From: Microbacterium sp. AB
Lineage (GTDB): Bacteria; Actinomycetota; Actinomycetes; Actinomycetales; Microbacteriaceae
Assembly (NCBI RefSeq): GCF_032878875.1
Contig: NZ_CP118157.1
Location: 806,001-870,000, forward strand
Direction of reading: 5' to 3'
DNA length: 64,000 bases
Made by a program: the position numbers and the translations under genes. Below, one piece after another: positions 48,236-58,155 of this stretch. Below the pieces are notes generated by a model. That model ran no database searches. It was not told the origin of the DNA and saw only the letters and a program-made list of their open reading frames with translations. Every line of letters starts with the position of its first letter. The first letter of the stretch is position 1.

Positions 48236-48742
48236 TCAGCGGGCCAGGGCGGCGAGGGGGGCGAGGTCGGGGACGAGTGCTCGTGCTCGCACGAGGTGGT
48301 TCGCGGCGGCGATGATGCGGGTGTGCTCGTCCGCTGCGGTGTCGTCACCGAGGTTCTGGGCGAACCATGACGCGACGGCGGTCCAGGAGTACAGCGACCA
48401 ACCGTCGCCGGTGAGCGGGGCAGGGAAGTTGCCGGGTCCGCGCTTGCCGGTGGAGAGCAGGCGCACGCTCTCGGGGGTGCGTCCGAGGCGGGCGGCGATC
48501 GTCTTGAGGGAGACGAGGTCCTCGTCTTCGATCCCGACGACGTGGAAGCCTGCCTTGGCGATGTCGTCGACGACGCTGAGGATCGCGCTCGCGAGAGTGT
48601 CCGCGTCGCGTGCGACGTGGAGGAGCCCGCGGCCGTTGTTCGTTTCGGGTGTGGTGTCGTCGAGGCCCGCGTCGAAGAGGGCGTCGAACTCCTCGTCTGC
48701 CGGCTGGCGGTCGAGGTAGACGGTGAACTCGTGGAGGCTCAT
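48236..48742 (-). CDS. HTH protein, probable antitoxin of a HicA-like pair
   Basis: 168 residues. The N-terminus (MSLHEFTVYLDRQPADEEFDALFDAG) and the helix-turn-helix at ~95-115 (VSLKTIAARLGRTPESVRLLSTGKRGPGNFP) belong to an actinobacterial family found beside HicA-like proteins. The C-terminus is helical and Ala/Arg-rich. It would bind DNA and neutralise its partner. It starts 13 nt after the HicA-like gene. Confidence 0.65.
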   Translation of the reverse strand: MSLHEFTVYLDRQPADEEFDALFDAGLDDTTPETNNGRGLLHVARDADTLASAILSVVDDIAKAGFHVVGIEDEDLVSLKTIAARLGRTPESVRLLSTGKRGPGNFPAPLTGDGWSLYSWTAVASWFAQNLGDDTAADEHTRIIAAANHLVRARALVPDLAPLAALAR

Positions 48743-48755
48743 GGTGTCTTCCCTT

Positions 48756-48974
48756 CTAGTGCGTGTGGTTGTGAGCGAATCGTGCGATGGCCTGAGCGTT
48801 GTGCTCGGGAACGCGGGGCGTTGACCAGACCTGGGTCGTCGCGCCGCATGCTCGGCAGGAGACGACGCCCCAGCGGTGCCCCTTGTGGACCTCGACGACC
48901 TCGAACCTCTCGCCGTCGAGCGCCGCGAGGGCGTTGGCGATTGGGTTCTTGGGGTGTCGTCCCTTGCTGACCAT
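48756..48974 (-). CDS. HicA-like protein, putative toxin
   Basis: 72 residues: KGRHPKNPIANALAALD, FEVVEVHKGHRWGVVSC, then WSTPRVPEHNAQAIARFAHNH. The GHxWG and WSTPxxPxxHA pattern is that of a HicA-like family with an inserted CxxC pair (SCRACG); HicA toxins cleave mRNA. Its catalytic His would be in GHRWG. First gene of the pair, with its own operator and promoter. Confidence 0.62.
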   Translation of the reverse strand: MVSKGRHPKNPIANALAALDGERFEVVEVHKGHRWGVVSCRACGATTQVWSTPRVPEHNAQAIARFAHNHTH

Positions 48975-49013
48975 GTGACCAGCCTAACGCAAGTGTTGGA
49001 AGTATGCAACACT
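48975..49013 (-). promoter_or_regulatory. Promoter and palindromic operator of the HicA-like/HTH pair
   Basis: Read leftward: TTGCAT (49009-49004), 17 bp, TAGGCT (48986-48981), 6 nt, ATG 48974, again leaderless. AGTGTTG (48992-48998) and CAACACT (49007-49013) form an inverted repeat over the -35, an apt site for autorepression by the HTH partner. Confidence 0.6.
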
Positions 49014-49181
49014 CTGGCGGAGGTCAGATGACGTCTAACATTCGTCCAAGATGACAACGCACGCACGATCAATCTCGTACACGCTCATGCGGCCACGTCA
49101 CAGCGGGAAACACCTGGTTGCGCCGGTGATCTGCGGCTTCCCGAACCCTGCCGCGGTCTCGCTTGATTTCCACCCGACCCG

Positions 49182-49219
49182 ACAGGGGGTCGTGGGTTCG
49201 AACCCCGCAGCCGGCACAC
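49182..49219 (+). repeat. attR: 38-bp core repeat
   Basis: Exact copy of the attL core. The sequence to its left (phage accessory arm) lacks the 5' half of the tRNA, and the sequence to its right is the original downstream flank of tRNA-Thr. Confidence 0.95.
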
Positions 49220-49466
49220 GACGGGGACGCCTGATCCCTCCCGGTCCCGCGGAGACGCCGATCCCGTTCACAGGTGAAGCCGCTACACTGGTCGAGGCCG
49301 TCAGCGTGAATTCTCTGCCTTCCTCTCGGGGCAGGCCGCGTCGGCTCACCGGTCACGGGCCCACTGCACGGGTCGTTCGCACGGATGCGAGCAGATCCCC
49401 GCCCGACCGAAAGACGATCCGGCCGTCCGCACGCGGGCGCCCGGCACCAGACGAACCGAGTTCAGC
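49220..49466 (+). other. Host region between attR and the next gene
   Basis: No gene supported. TACACT at 49284-49289 could be a -10 for the gene at 49467, leaving a leader of about 170 nt. CTGCC (49318) and GGCAG (49329) could form a small hairpin. A GTG-initiated 54-codon frame from about 49306 ends in an ATGA overlap with the next gene but has Arg/Pro-rich, shadow-like composition. Confidence 0.4.
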
Positions 49467-49757
49467 ATGACCCAGACACCCACAGAAGACCATCACCATA
49501 CCGACGAGCCGCTCGCCTGGAAGCAGGCGGCGGACGACGTCTTCGTCGCGACGCACGACGGCGAGTTCGCCGGCTTCGTCGCCCTCGACGGCCGTCGTCA
49601 TCTCGCACACGACCGCCACGGTCAGCAGATCGGCGACTTCGACTCGCTCGCGACCGCTCTCGCCGCGCTCGAAGAGGACCCGCCCGCGAGAGGGCGTCGT
49701 CCCGGCGCCCCCCGCACGTCGAGGCCACGCCGGCTGACGCGCCGCGTCCTCGCCTGA
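49467..49757 (+). CDS. Small host protein of unknown function
   Basis: 96 residues: WKQAADDVFVATHDGEFAGFVALDGRRHLAHDRHGQQIGDFDSLATALAALE, an alpha/beta module common as a short hypothetical in Microbacteriaceae, then a basic tail. His/Asp rich at the N-terminus. Not recognised functionally. The first host gene right of the prophage, so it probably followed the tRNA before integration. Confidence 0.6.
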   Translation: MTQTPTEDHHHTDEPLAWKQAADDVFVATHDGEFAGFVALDGRRHLAHDRHGQQIGDFDSLATALAALEEDPPARGRRPGAPRTSRPRRLTRRVLA

Positions 49758-49865
49758 GCGCGCATCGTCCGGACGCCGGGCGTGCGCGCAACGGCGAGCG
49801 GATGACCGCACCCGCCCGCCCGTAGGATGTCGGAGCGCGTGACCGACGCGGGAGGGGAGGAGGCC

Positions 49866-50825
49866 ATGGCCTCCGGAGTGCCCCGGCGAGGGCTTCTTCG
49901 CCCGGTCGTCGGCGTCGGCGGCGCCGTCGCGGTCGGAGCGCTCACCGCCGTCCAGGCGCGCGTCAACGGCCAGCTCGGCCTCGCGCTCGACGCGGGTCTC
50001 GTCGCGGCGGTCGTCTCCTTCGGCTCGGGCTTCCTCATCCTCGTCGTGCTGTCGGCCGCGCTGCCCGCCGGACGCCGCGGCCTCTCGTCGCTCGCGACCG
50101 CGCTGCGCGAGCGACGGCTGCCCTGGTGGCTCCTCGCAGGGGGCGGCGCGGGAGCGTTCAGCGTCGCGACGCAGAGCCTCACCGTCGCCGTGATCGGCGT
50201 CGCGATGTTCTCCGTCGGCATGATCGCCGGGCAGACCGTGCACGGCCTCGTCCTCGACCGCGTCGGCTACAGCCCCGCGGGCGTGAGCGCCGTCACCCTG
50301 CCCCGCCTGGCGGGCGCGCTGCTCGTGCTGGCCGCCGTCGCCGTCTCGCTCACGGGCGGGTCGATCGCACGGACGCCGCTGTGGATGCTCGTGCTGCCGT
50401 TCCTCGTCGGAGCGGGCGTCGCCTGGCAGACGGCGACGAACGGGCGGTTGCGCCAGCGGATCGGGTCCGCGCTCTCGGCGACGCTCGTGAACTTCGCCGG
50501 CGGCACCCTCGTCCTCGGCGTCGCCGCGCTCTGCCACGTCGCGTTCGTCGGCGCCCCGGCCCCCGCGCCGCCGCAGCCGTGGCTCTATCTGGGCGGGGCG
50601 CTGGGGGTCGCGTACATCTTCATCTCCGCCGCGCTCACCCCGCGCACGGGCGTGCTGCTCATGACGCTGGGGTCTGTGCTCGGGATGCTCGCCGCATCCG
50701 TCGTGCTCGACGTCGTCTGGCCGCCGGAGTCGCCGCCCGCCGTGTGGCAGCGTGCGCTCACGGTGGCCCTGGCCGCCGCGGGCGTGATCGTCGCGTCGCT
50801 GCCGCCGCGTCTCCGGCGCGGCTGA
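49866..50825 (+). CDS. DMT-family transporter (DUF606/YdcZ type)
   Basis: 319 residues, about ten membrane segments in two repeats (GGAVAVGALTAVQARVNGQLGLAL, SVGMIAGQTVHGLVLDRVG), each with the N-G-x-L motif of DUF606 proteins. The repeats here are fused; many relatives are split into two genes. Function unknown; some export small molecules. The ATG at 49866 follows GGAGGGGAGGA; upstream in-frame starts at 49827 and 49839 overlap a TAGGAT box. Confidence 0.8.
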   Translation: MASGVPRRGLLRPVVGVGGAVAVGALTAVQARVNGQLGLALDAGLVAAVVSFGSGFLILVVLSAALPAGRRGLSSLATALRERRLPWWLLAGGGAGAFSVATQSLTVAVIGVAMFSVGMIAGQTVHGLVLDRVGYSPAGVSAVTLPRLAGALLVLAAVAVSLTGGSIARTPLWMLVLPFLVGAGVAWQTATNGRLRQRIGSALSATLVNFAGGTLVLGVAALCHVAFVGAPAPAPPQPWLYLGGALGVAYIFISAALTPRTGVLLMTLGSVLGMLAASVVLDVVWPPESPPAVWQRALTVALAAAGVIVASLPPRLRRG

Positions 50826-50856
50826 TCCCGCCCCGCCCCGCGATGGCGGACGGCCG

Positions 50857-51396
50857 TCAGGCCCCGGGCATCCGCGTGAGGACGCGGTCGGGATCGACCC
50901 CGGCCCGGAAGCCCTCCCGGTCTCGGTCGGGACGGCCGCCGACGTACAGCCATCCGAGGAGCTTCTCGCGTCGCGTCAGCCCATGCGCCTCGGCGACCGC
51001 GGCGGAGCGGACGAAGCCGCCCGTGCGCCACATGACGCCCCAGCCGGCCTCGTCGAGCAGCAGGCTGAGCGTGTGCGCGACGCCGGAGGCGACGGCCTCC
51101 TGCTCCCACTCGGGGACCTTCCCGCTCGGCCGCGGACTCGAGACGATCGCGATGAGCAGAGGTGCGCGCAGCGGCTTCGTCGACGGTCCGTCGCCGGTGG
51201 CCCGGCCGATCGCCTCGCCCAGGCGCAGTCGGTCGTCGCCGCGCAGCTCGACGAGCCGCCAGGGCATCAGCCTCGTGTGGTCCGCGACGCGTCCTGCTGC
51301 GGCCACGAGCGGCAGCAGCTCCTCGCGCGTGGGCGCCTCCTCCGTCACCTTCGACCATGAGCGGCGGCCTCGGGCGGCCTCCAGGGCGGAACTCAT
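50857..51396 (-). CDS. Nitroreductase-family flavoprotein
   Basis: 179 residues with RRSWSKVTEEAPTREELLPLVAAAGRVADHTRLMPWRLV, then a middle VAHTLSLLLDEAGWGVMWRTGG and YVGGRP segments, the pattern of short YdjA-like nitroreductases that bind FMN and use NAD(P)H. The natural substrate is unknown. It is 10 nt downstream of msrB on the same strand, probably in one operon. Confidence 0.82.
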   Translation of the reverse strand: MSSALEAARGRRSWSKVTEEAPTREELLPLVAAAGRVADHTRLMPWRLVELRGDDRLRLGEAIGRATGDGPSTKPLRAPLLIAIVSSPRPSGKVPEWEQEAVASGVAHTLSLLLDEAGWGVMWRTGGFVRSAAVAEAHGLTRREKLLGWLYVGGRPDRDREGFRAGVDPDRVLTRMPGA

Positions 51397-51406
51397 GACG
51401 AGCGGC

Positions 51407-51808
51407 TCACGCCTCGGGGGTGAAGTCCAGCGACAGCGAGTTCATGCAGTAGCGGTCGCCGGTCGGCGTCCCGAACCCATCGGGGAAGACGTGCCCCAGG
51501 TGCGAGCCGCAGGTGGCGCAGCGCACCTCGGTGCGCACCATCCCCTGGCTCGTGTCGTCGAGGAGCTGCACCGCGTCGGGGCGGACCGACTCGTAGAAGC
51601 TCGGCCATCCGCAGTGCGAGTCGAACTTCGTGCCGCTCTTGAACAGCTCCGCGCCGCAGGCCGCGCAGGTGTACAGACCGGCGCGCTCCTCGTCGAGGAG
51701 CTCACCCGTCCACGGCCTCTCCGTGCCGGCTTCGCGGAGCACCGCGTACTGCTCCGGCGACAGCTCTTCGCGCCACTCGGCGTCGGACTTCTCGACCTCA
51801 TACGACAT
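51407..51808 (-). CDS. msrB: Peptide-methionine (R)-S-oxide reductase
   Basis: 133 residues, the usual size. Zinc-binding CAACG (48-52 region) and CATCG pairs, substrate segments GWPSFYE and HLGHVFPDG, and catalytic Cys in RYCMNSLSLDF. It repairs oxidised methionine. The ATG at 51808 is preceded by a TACCAT box (51820-51815) ending 6 nt upstream, consistent with a leaderless transcript. Cotranscription with the nitroreductase suggests a small oxidative-stress operon. Confidence 0.95.
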   Translation of the reverse strand: MSYEVEKSDAEWREELSPEQYAVLREAGTERPWTGELLDEERAGLYTCAACGAELFKSGTKFDSHCGWPSFYESVRPDAVQLLDDTSQGMVRTEVRCATCGSHLGHVFPDGFGTPTGDRYCMNSLSLDFTPEA

Positions 51809-51909
51809 GCGTCCATGGTACCGCCGCACGGCCTTCCGGGGGCGGGCGGGGAGCCGTCTCCCCGGCGGCGCGGCGACATGTCGTGCGCGGGCGGGGCACA
51901 ATGGCACGG

Positions 51910-52893
51910 ATGGACGAGGTCGCCAGGGTCAGGGAGCGGTTCGCGCGGTTCGCCGCTGAGGAGGCGCCCGGCCGCTCCGACGTCTACGAGGAATGGGCCG
52001 GCGGGGTGGCGGGGGACGGGGAGATCGCCGCGATTCTCGCGCGCATCCCCGCCTCGCACCGGCAGCCGCCGCTCGTGTTCGCCGTCACGCGCCTGCGCGG
52101 CGCGGCCGCCTCCGACTACGCGAGCTGGGCCGCGTTCGTCCGGGCGGACGCCGAGGGGATCGTCGCGGAGTGCGCGGCGCGCAGCCTGCAGACCAACGAG
52201 CCCCTCCGATGCGCGGCGCTCCTGCCCGCCCTCTCTCTCGTCGACGGGCCGGTCGCCCTCCTGGAGCTCGGGGCGTCGGGCGGACTGTGCCTCTTCCCCG
52301 ATCGGTACTCGTACCGATACGCCGGTGCGGCGGGAGAGGTCGCGCTCGATCCCGCGGACGGCGCCTCGCCGGTCGTCCTGGCGGCGGAGCTGCGGGGCTC
52401 GGTCGTGCCTGCGGTGCGGATGCCCGAGATCGTGTGGCGCGCGGGCATCGACCTGCAGCCCCGGGATCCGCGAGACCCGGACGACAGGGCATGGCTCGCC
52501 GGACTCGTGTGGCCGGGCGAGACGGGGCGGGCCGAGCGGATCGCCGCGGCCGTCGACGTCGCGGCGTCGGGTGCGCCGCGGCTCGTGGCGGGTGACGTCG
52601 CCGACCTCGCCCTCCTCCGGGAAGTCGCGGCGAGCGCGCCGGTCGGGGCGACGCTCGTGATCACGACGCCGGGCCTGCTCCCGTACCTGCCGCGCGCGAG
52701 GCGCGAGGCGCTCGTCGCGGGCATCCGCGATCTCGACGCCCGGTGGGTCACCCTCGACCAGCCCGCGCTGCACGACGCGTGGACGACGCCGATCGACCCC
52801 GGCACGTGGGGGGACGGCTTCGCGCTCGCGCTGGACGGCGACGTGCTCGCAGCGGCCGATCCGCTCGGGTCGTGGCTGCACTGGCGTGCCTGA
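51910..52893 (+). CDS. DUF2332-family protein
   Basis: 327 residues. The start, VARVRERFARFAAEEAPGRSDVYEEWA, and segments LQTNEPLRCAALLPAL, ALLELGASGGLCLFPDRYSYRYA and RMPEIVWRAGIDLQP are those of DUF2332 proteins. The ELGASGGL motif resembles a methyltransferase motif I, but the function is unknown. CACAAT (51897-51902) ends 7 nt before the ATG at 51910, which I prefer over ATG 51901. Confidence 0.85.
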   Translation: MDEVARVRERFARFAAEEAPGRSDVYEEWAGGVAGDGEIAAILARIPASHRQPPLVFAVTRLRGAAASDYASWAAFVRADAEGIVAECAARSLQTNEPLRCAALLPALSLVDGPVALLELGASGGLCLFPDRYSYRYAGAAGEVALDPADGASPVVLAAELRGSVVPAVRMPEIVWRAGIDLQPRDPRDPDDRAWLAGLVWPGETGRAERIAAAVDVAASGAPRLVAGDVADLALLREVAASAPVGATLVITTPGLLPYLPRARREALVAGIRDLDARWVTLDQPALHDAWTTPIDPGTWGDGFALALDGDVLAAADPLGSWLHWRA

Positions 52894-52928
52894 CGGGCGA
52901 GAGCCGGACGCCGATCTACGCTCGGAGC

Positions 52929-53180
52929 ATGTCCGCAGCAGCCGCACTCAGTGACCGCGAGAGCGCCATCCTCGCCTTCGAGGCGACCTGGGGCGGGCAC
53001 AGCGGGGCGAAGGAGGAGGGCATCCGCATGCAGCTCGGTCTCAGCCCCGCCCGCTACTACCAGCTGCTCGGCCGGCTCATCGACACGGAGGCGGCGATCG
53101 CCGCCGACCCGTTGCTCGTGAAGCGCCTGCGGCGCATCCGCGACGAGCGCATCGCAGAGCGTCTCCGCGTCACCAGCTGA
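52929..53180 (+). CDS. DUF3263 protein
   Basis: 83 residues: [50 protein letters not shown], the DUF3263 signature, a small aromatic HTH conserved in actinobacteria. A related copy is in the prophage (17301-17627). TACGCT (52917-52922) ends 6 nt before the ATG. It precedes a LytR_C protein, the usual neighbour. Confidence 0.88.
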   Translation: MSAAAALSDRESAILAFEATWGGHSGAKEEGIRMQLGLSPARYYQLLGRLIDTEAAIAADPLLVKRLRRIRDERIAERLRVTS

Positions 53181-53210
53181 TCCTCGAACGTCGCGGGATA
53201 GCATCGAGGG

Positions 53211-53756
53211 ATGCCGAGCACCTACCCCCGGGACCGCTTCGACGAGGTCCCGCACGAGTCAGGACGCGTCGGCGCGCACCGCGCGGAGAACCCCGGCATG
53301 CGCGGAGTCGTCGTCTTCCTCTGGGCCGCCGTCGCGACGATCGTGCTCGTGATCGCAGGCGTCCTCGGATTCCTGTACCTCTCCCAGCAGGGCGCCCTCC
53401 CGGCCCCCACGGACGATCCGGCGCCCGTCGAGACGACCGCGGCCGCCATCGACACCTCGTACACCGTGCTCGTCCTCAACGGCACGGCCACGGAGGGACT
53501 CGACGACGAGGTCGCCGCGGAGCTCGTCGCGGCGGGCTTCGCCGAGGACCTCGTGATCCCGACCGACTCCAGCTCCACGGACTTCGCCGAGACGACGGTG
53601 TACTACGCGGACGCGGTGGACGAGGCCGTGGCCCGCGGCGTCGCGGAGGCGATCGGCGCGAGCGAGGTCGTGCAGAGCACGGCGTACCAGAACGAGAACC
53701 CCGAGCAGAAGGAGCTCACGGTGGTCGTCGGACTGGATCGTGTTTCGGCCGGGTAA
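53211..53756 (+). CDS. LytR_C-domain membrane protein
   Basis: 181 residues: basic cytosolic N-terminus, one membrane segment (~32-52), an extracytoplasmic LytR_C domain ([30 protein letters not shown] ... [22 protein letters not shown]). The LytR_C domain is found in cell-wall associated proteins. TAGCAT (53199-53204) ends 6 nt before the ATG. The next gene upstream is DUF3263, as in other actinobacteria. Confidence 0.87.
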   Translation: MPSTYPRDRFDEVPHESGRVGAHRAENPGMRGVVVFLWAAVATIVLVIAGVLGFLYLSQQGALPAPTDDPAPVETTAAAIDTSYTVLVLNGTATEGLDDEVAAELVAAGFAEDLVIPTDSSSTDFAETTVYYADAVDEAVARGVAEAIGASEVVQSTAYQNENPEQKELTVVVGLDRVSAG

Positions 53757-53860
53757 AACTGTCGCGACGGGCGTGTCAAACGTCGCCGGAACCGCGTTCT
53801 GGCGCGGATCGGCGTGGATACGATCACTCCAGTTCCCACCCGCAATCAGGAGTGATCGTC

Positions 53861-54064
53861 ATGACCCAGGGCACCGTCAAGTGGTTCAACGCCGAGAAGG
53901 GCTACGGCTTCATCACCGTCGCCGACGGCAGCCAGGACGTCTTCGTGCACTATTCGAACATCGAGATGAGCGGGTTCCGCGTGCTCGAGGAGGGACAGGC
54001 CGTGGAGTTCACGGTCGGCGCCGGTCAGAAGGGACCGCAGGCGGAGACCGTGCGTCTGGCCTGA
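53861..54064 (+). CDS. cspA: Cold-shock protein
   Basis: 67 residues, the normal CspA length, with RNP1-like KGYGFI and RNP2-like DVFVHYS motifs. It binds single-stranded RNA and DNA as an RNA chaperone. The start is the ATG at 53861 with AGGAG upstream; a GTG at 53852 is in frame but lies within the Shine-Dalgarno. TACGAT (53819-53824) is a likely -10. A 10-bp inverted repeat (53821-53830 with 53849-53858) covers the Shine-Dalgarno. Confidence 0.93.
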   Translation: MTQGTVKWFNAEKGYGFITVADGSQDVFVHYSNIEMSGFRVLEEGQAVEFTVGAGQKGPQAETVRLA

Positions 54065-54084
54065 GCCGCGGACCGTCGTCCCCC

Positions 54085-54111
54085 GCGCCCCGCGATCCGA
54101 TCGCGGGGCGC
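54085..54111 (+). terminator. cspA terminator
   Basis: 12-bp stem GCGCCCCGCGAT/ATCGCGGGGCGC (54085-54096 with 54100-54111), 3-nt loop, then TTCGTCGTG. Confidence 0.82.
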
Positions 54112-54143
54112 TTCGTCGTGTGTCCTCCGGTGACGCGATCCGG

Positions 54144-55861
<1,718 letters not shown>

Positions 55862-55877
55862 TCCGAGTCCGCACACC

Positions 55878-55907
55878 GGAAGGGCCCCTCTTCGGAGGGG
55901 CCCTTCC
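55878..55907 (+). terminator. groEL terminator
   Basis: 13-bp perfect stem (55878-55890 with 55895-55907) with a TTCG tetraloop, then TCG. A strong intrinsic terminator, 16 nt past the groEL stop, shared with the convergent WXG100 gene. Confidence 0.88.
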
Positions 55908-55928
55908 TCGTGCCGGTCGTCGGAACGC

Positions 55929-56216
55929 TCAGCGGAACATGCCGGCTGCGGCCTGCTCGGTCTCGGCGTACTGGCTGCCCGCCACATTGAGCGCCTGGCC
56001 GATCGAGGTCAGCGACTCCTCCATGTTGAGCTGGGCGGCACGCCACTGCTCTACGACGCCCTGGAAGCCCGCCGCCGCGGCGCCCTGCCAGACGGGCTGC
56101 AGCTGGAGGAGCTGCGCGAGCATCGTGTTGACCTCCGTGCGGATGCGATCGGACGTCGCGCGGACGTTCGAGGACTGCGAGATGAGTGCGTCGCTGTCGA
56201 CGGCGAAGACGGACAT
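55929..56216 (-). CDS. WXG100-family (ESAT-6-like) secreted protein
   Basis: 95 residues, a helical hairpin with the WQG turn (QPVWQGAAAAGFQGVVEQWRA) at the middle. WXG100 proteins are exported by type VII secretion systems as dimers. No T7SS gene is adjacent, so the cognate machinery would lie elsewhere. It is 54 nt downstream of the sensor kinase on the same strand and may be read from that operon. Confidence 0.85.
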   Translation of the reverse strand: MSVFAVDSDALISQSSNVRATSDRIRTEVNTMLAQLLQLQPVWQGAAAAGFQGVVEQWRAAQLNMEESLTSIGQALNVAGSQYAETEQAAAGMFR

Positions 56217-56270
56217 TCTGGACTCCTTTTCGTGTCGCCACCGGGATGGTGTGGCTTCACGCTAGAAGCG

Positions 56271-58094
56271 TCAGGAGTCGTCTGCGTCGGAGTCCACAGC
56301 CGGTTCCGGCGACACGGCGGTCTCCGGAGGCTGTGCACGCGGCGTCGCGGTCTCCGACGTGTCGGAGCGCTCGCGCGCGAGCGGGAACGCCACCTGGAAG
56401 GTCGCGCCGCCGCCGGGGGTGTCGAAGACCTCGACCGTGCCGCTCAGGGAGTCGACGATCGACGCGACGATCGACAGCCCGAGGCCGCTGCCGCCCGTGT
56501 CGCGGGCGCGGGAGGAGTCCGCTCTCCAGAAGCGCTGGAACACCTTGTCCCGGATGGACTCCGCGACGCCCTCACCGTGGTCGACGATCGCGATCCACCC
56601 CCGCTGGGTGCGGGCGTCCACGCCCACCTCGATGAAGATGGGGGAGTCCTCGGGACTGTAGCGACGCGCGTTGCCGAGCAGGTTCGACACGACCTGCCGG
56701 ATCTTGTCCTCCTCGCCGCGCACGACGGGAGGCAGCGCGACGGGTTTCGACGGCAGCTGGACGGGGATGTCGAGCTGCGCGACGACGGGCTGCTCGTCGG
56801 TCTGGCCCGTCCTGCGCCGGCGCAGGACCGACCGCGTCGCCGCGGAGGCCCGTGCGATCGCGGACGGCGTGCCGCCCCGGCGCCGCCTCGGCGCATCCGC
56901 CTCGGCCTGCTCGTCCGGCGTCGCGTCCGGCTCTCCGCGGTCCGAGGTCTCGAAGACGGCGCGTTCGGGCAGTGTGACGGGCTCGGTGATCGCCCGGAAC
57001 GTGTGGTCCACGACCCTGATGTCGCGTGCCGGATCGGCGGCGCGCACGTCGAGGGCGGCGTCGTGGGCGATGGGACGGAGATCGACGGGACGGATGTCGA
57101 GCTCGCGGCGGTCGTCGAGCCGGGTGAGCGCCAGGAGGTCCTCGACGAGAACGCCCATCCGCTTCGCCTCGGCCTCGATGCGCTCCATGGCCTTCGCCGT
57201 CGCCTCGTCGCCTTGGAGGGCGCCCATCCGGTAGAGCTCGGCGTAACCGCGCACGCTCACGAGCGGAGTGCGCAGCTCATGGCTCGCGTCCCCGATGAAA
57301 CGGCGCATCTGGCGCACCGTGGCGTCGCGTTCGTCGATGGCGCCGTCGATGCGGTCGAGCATGGTGTTGATGGCGATCTTCAGCCGGCCGATCTCGGTGC
57401 GCGGCTCGATGTCGGTCATCCGCTGGCTGAAGTCGCCCGCGGCGATCTCCATCGCGGTCGCCTCGACCTGCCCGAACCGGCGGAAGGTCAGCGTCACGAC
57501 GCCGCGGGTGAGGAACGCCGCCACGAGCACCGTCGCGAACGCGACGAGGGTGAAGACGCCGACGTAGGTGCGGGCGAACTCGTCGACGTCGCTCAGCGGC
57601 AGCGCGATGATCGTGGCGTACGGCAGGTCGTAGCTCGCCGCCTGGAGGGTGTTGACCGACACCGCGGCGTGGAAGCCCGCTCCGGCGCCCGTCGCGCTGT
57701 CGAGCGCGAGCACGTTGTTCTGCTGGATGTAGGCCTTGTCGAGCGTCATCTCCGCGGGGAAGGCGGGCGGGACGTCCTCGTCGCCCGTGCCGCCCGCCGT
57801 GGCGACGAGCGAGCCCTCCCGGTCGTAGATCGCGACGTAGTACTCGGTGCGTGGCGCATTGTCGGTCGGAGCGAACCGCAGATCGCCCGTCGCCGTCGTG
57901 TAGGGCGTGAGCAGACGCTCGGCGACGTTCGACTCCGCGTACTCCAGCACCGCGTTGTCGACGTTGATGGAGAGGTTGCTCCGCAGGATCGGCAAGGTCA
58001 CCAGGCCCGCCGTGAGCAGCCCGGCGGCGAGCACGAAGACCGTGACGCCCGTGACCTTGGCGCGCAGGCTGATGCGTCGCCACCAGCGGGTCAC
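56271..58094 (-). CDS. Two-component sensor histidine kinase with an unusual insertion
   Basis: 607 residues. Membrane segment (13-35), an extracellular sensor domain (~40-195), a second membrane segment (~185-210), HAMP, dimerisation domain with H272 in DASHELRTPL, and HATPase (NLLGNARRY near 470, GGSGLGLSI). Residues ~370-455 are a charged, low-complexity insertion (PDEQAEADAPRRRRGG ... RRRRTGQTDEQPVV) between the dimerisation and N-box regions. It acts with the response regulator 61 nt upstream. The C-terminus is disordered. Confidence 0.92.
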   Translation of the reverse strand: MTRWWRRISLRAKVTGVTVFVLAAGLLTAGLVTLPILRSNLSINVDNAVLEYAESNVAERLLTPYTTATGDLRFAPTDNAPRTEYYVAIYDREGSLVATAGGTGDEDVPPAFPAEMTLDKAYIQQNNVLALDSATGAGAGFHAAVSVNTLQAASYDLPYATIIALPLSDVDEFARTYVGVFTLVAFATVLVAAFLTRGVVTLTFRRFGQVEATAMEIAAGDFSQRMTDIEPRTEIGRLKIAINTMLDRIDGAIDERDATVRQMRRFIGDASHELRTPLVSVRGYAELYRMGALQGDEATAKAMERIEAEAKRMGVLVEDLLALTRLDDRRELDIRPVDLRPIAHDAALDVRAADPARDIRVVDHTFRAITEPVTLPERAVFETSDRGEPDATPDEQAEADAPRRRRGGTPSAIARASAATRSVLRRRRTGQTDEQPVVAQLDIPVQLPSKPVALPPVVRGEEDKIRQVVSNLLGNARRYSPEDSPIFIEVGVDARTQRGWIAIVDHGEGVAESIRDKVFQRFWRADSSRARDTGGSGLGLSIVASIVDSLSGTVEVFDTPGGGATFQVAFPLARERSDTSETATPRAQPPETAVSPEPAVDSDADDS

Positions 58095-58155
58095 CGCATC
58101 CGGTCTGGGCTCCAGGGCAGGGCCTTTCCGCGGGGCGAGCCTGGCTCGCCGGCTG

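Larger units (their letters stand above)
7260..49219. mobile_element. Complete contractile-tailed prophage integrated in tRNA-Thr
   Basis: About 42 kb bounded by 38-bp direct repeats. It contains an integrase and repressor module, an early operon, HNH/terminase, portal, head protease, capsid, sheath, tube, tape measure, baseplate, fibre, endolysin, holins and a lysogenic accessory arm. No transposase, no obvious gene decay and no missing morphogenesis module was seen, so it may be inducible. No DNA polymerase, primase or replicative helicase was recognised, so it probably relies on host replication. Confidence 0.95.

Noticed and set aside
49051..49470. 139-codon plus-strand frame crossing attR
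   Set aside because: Crosses the phage-host junction and the tRNA fragment, with no ribosome site; a junction artefact.
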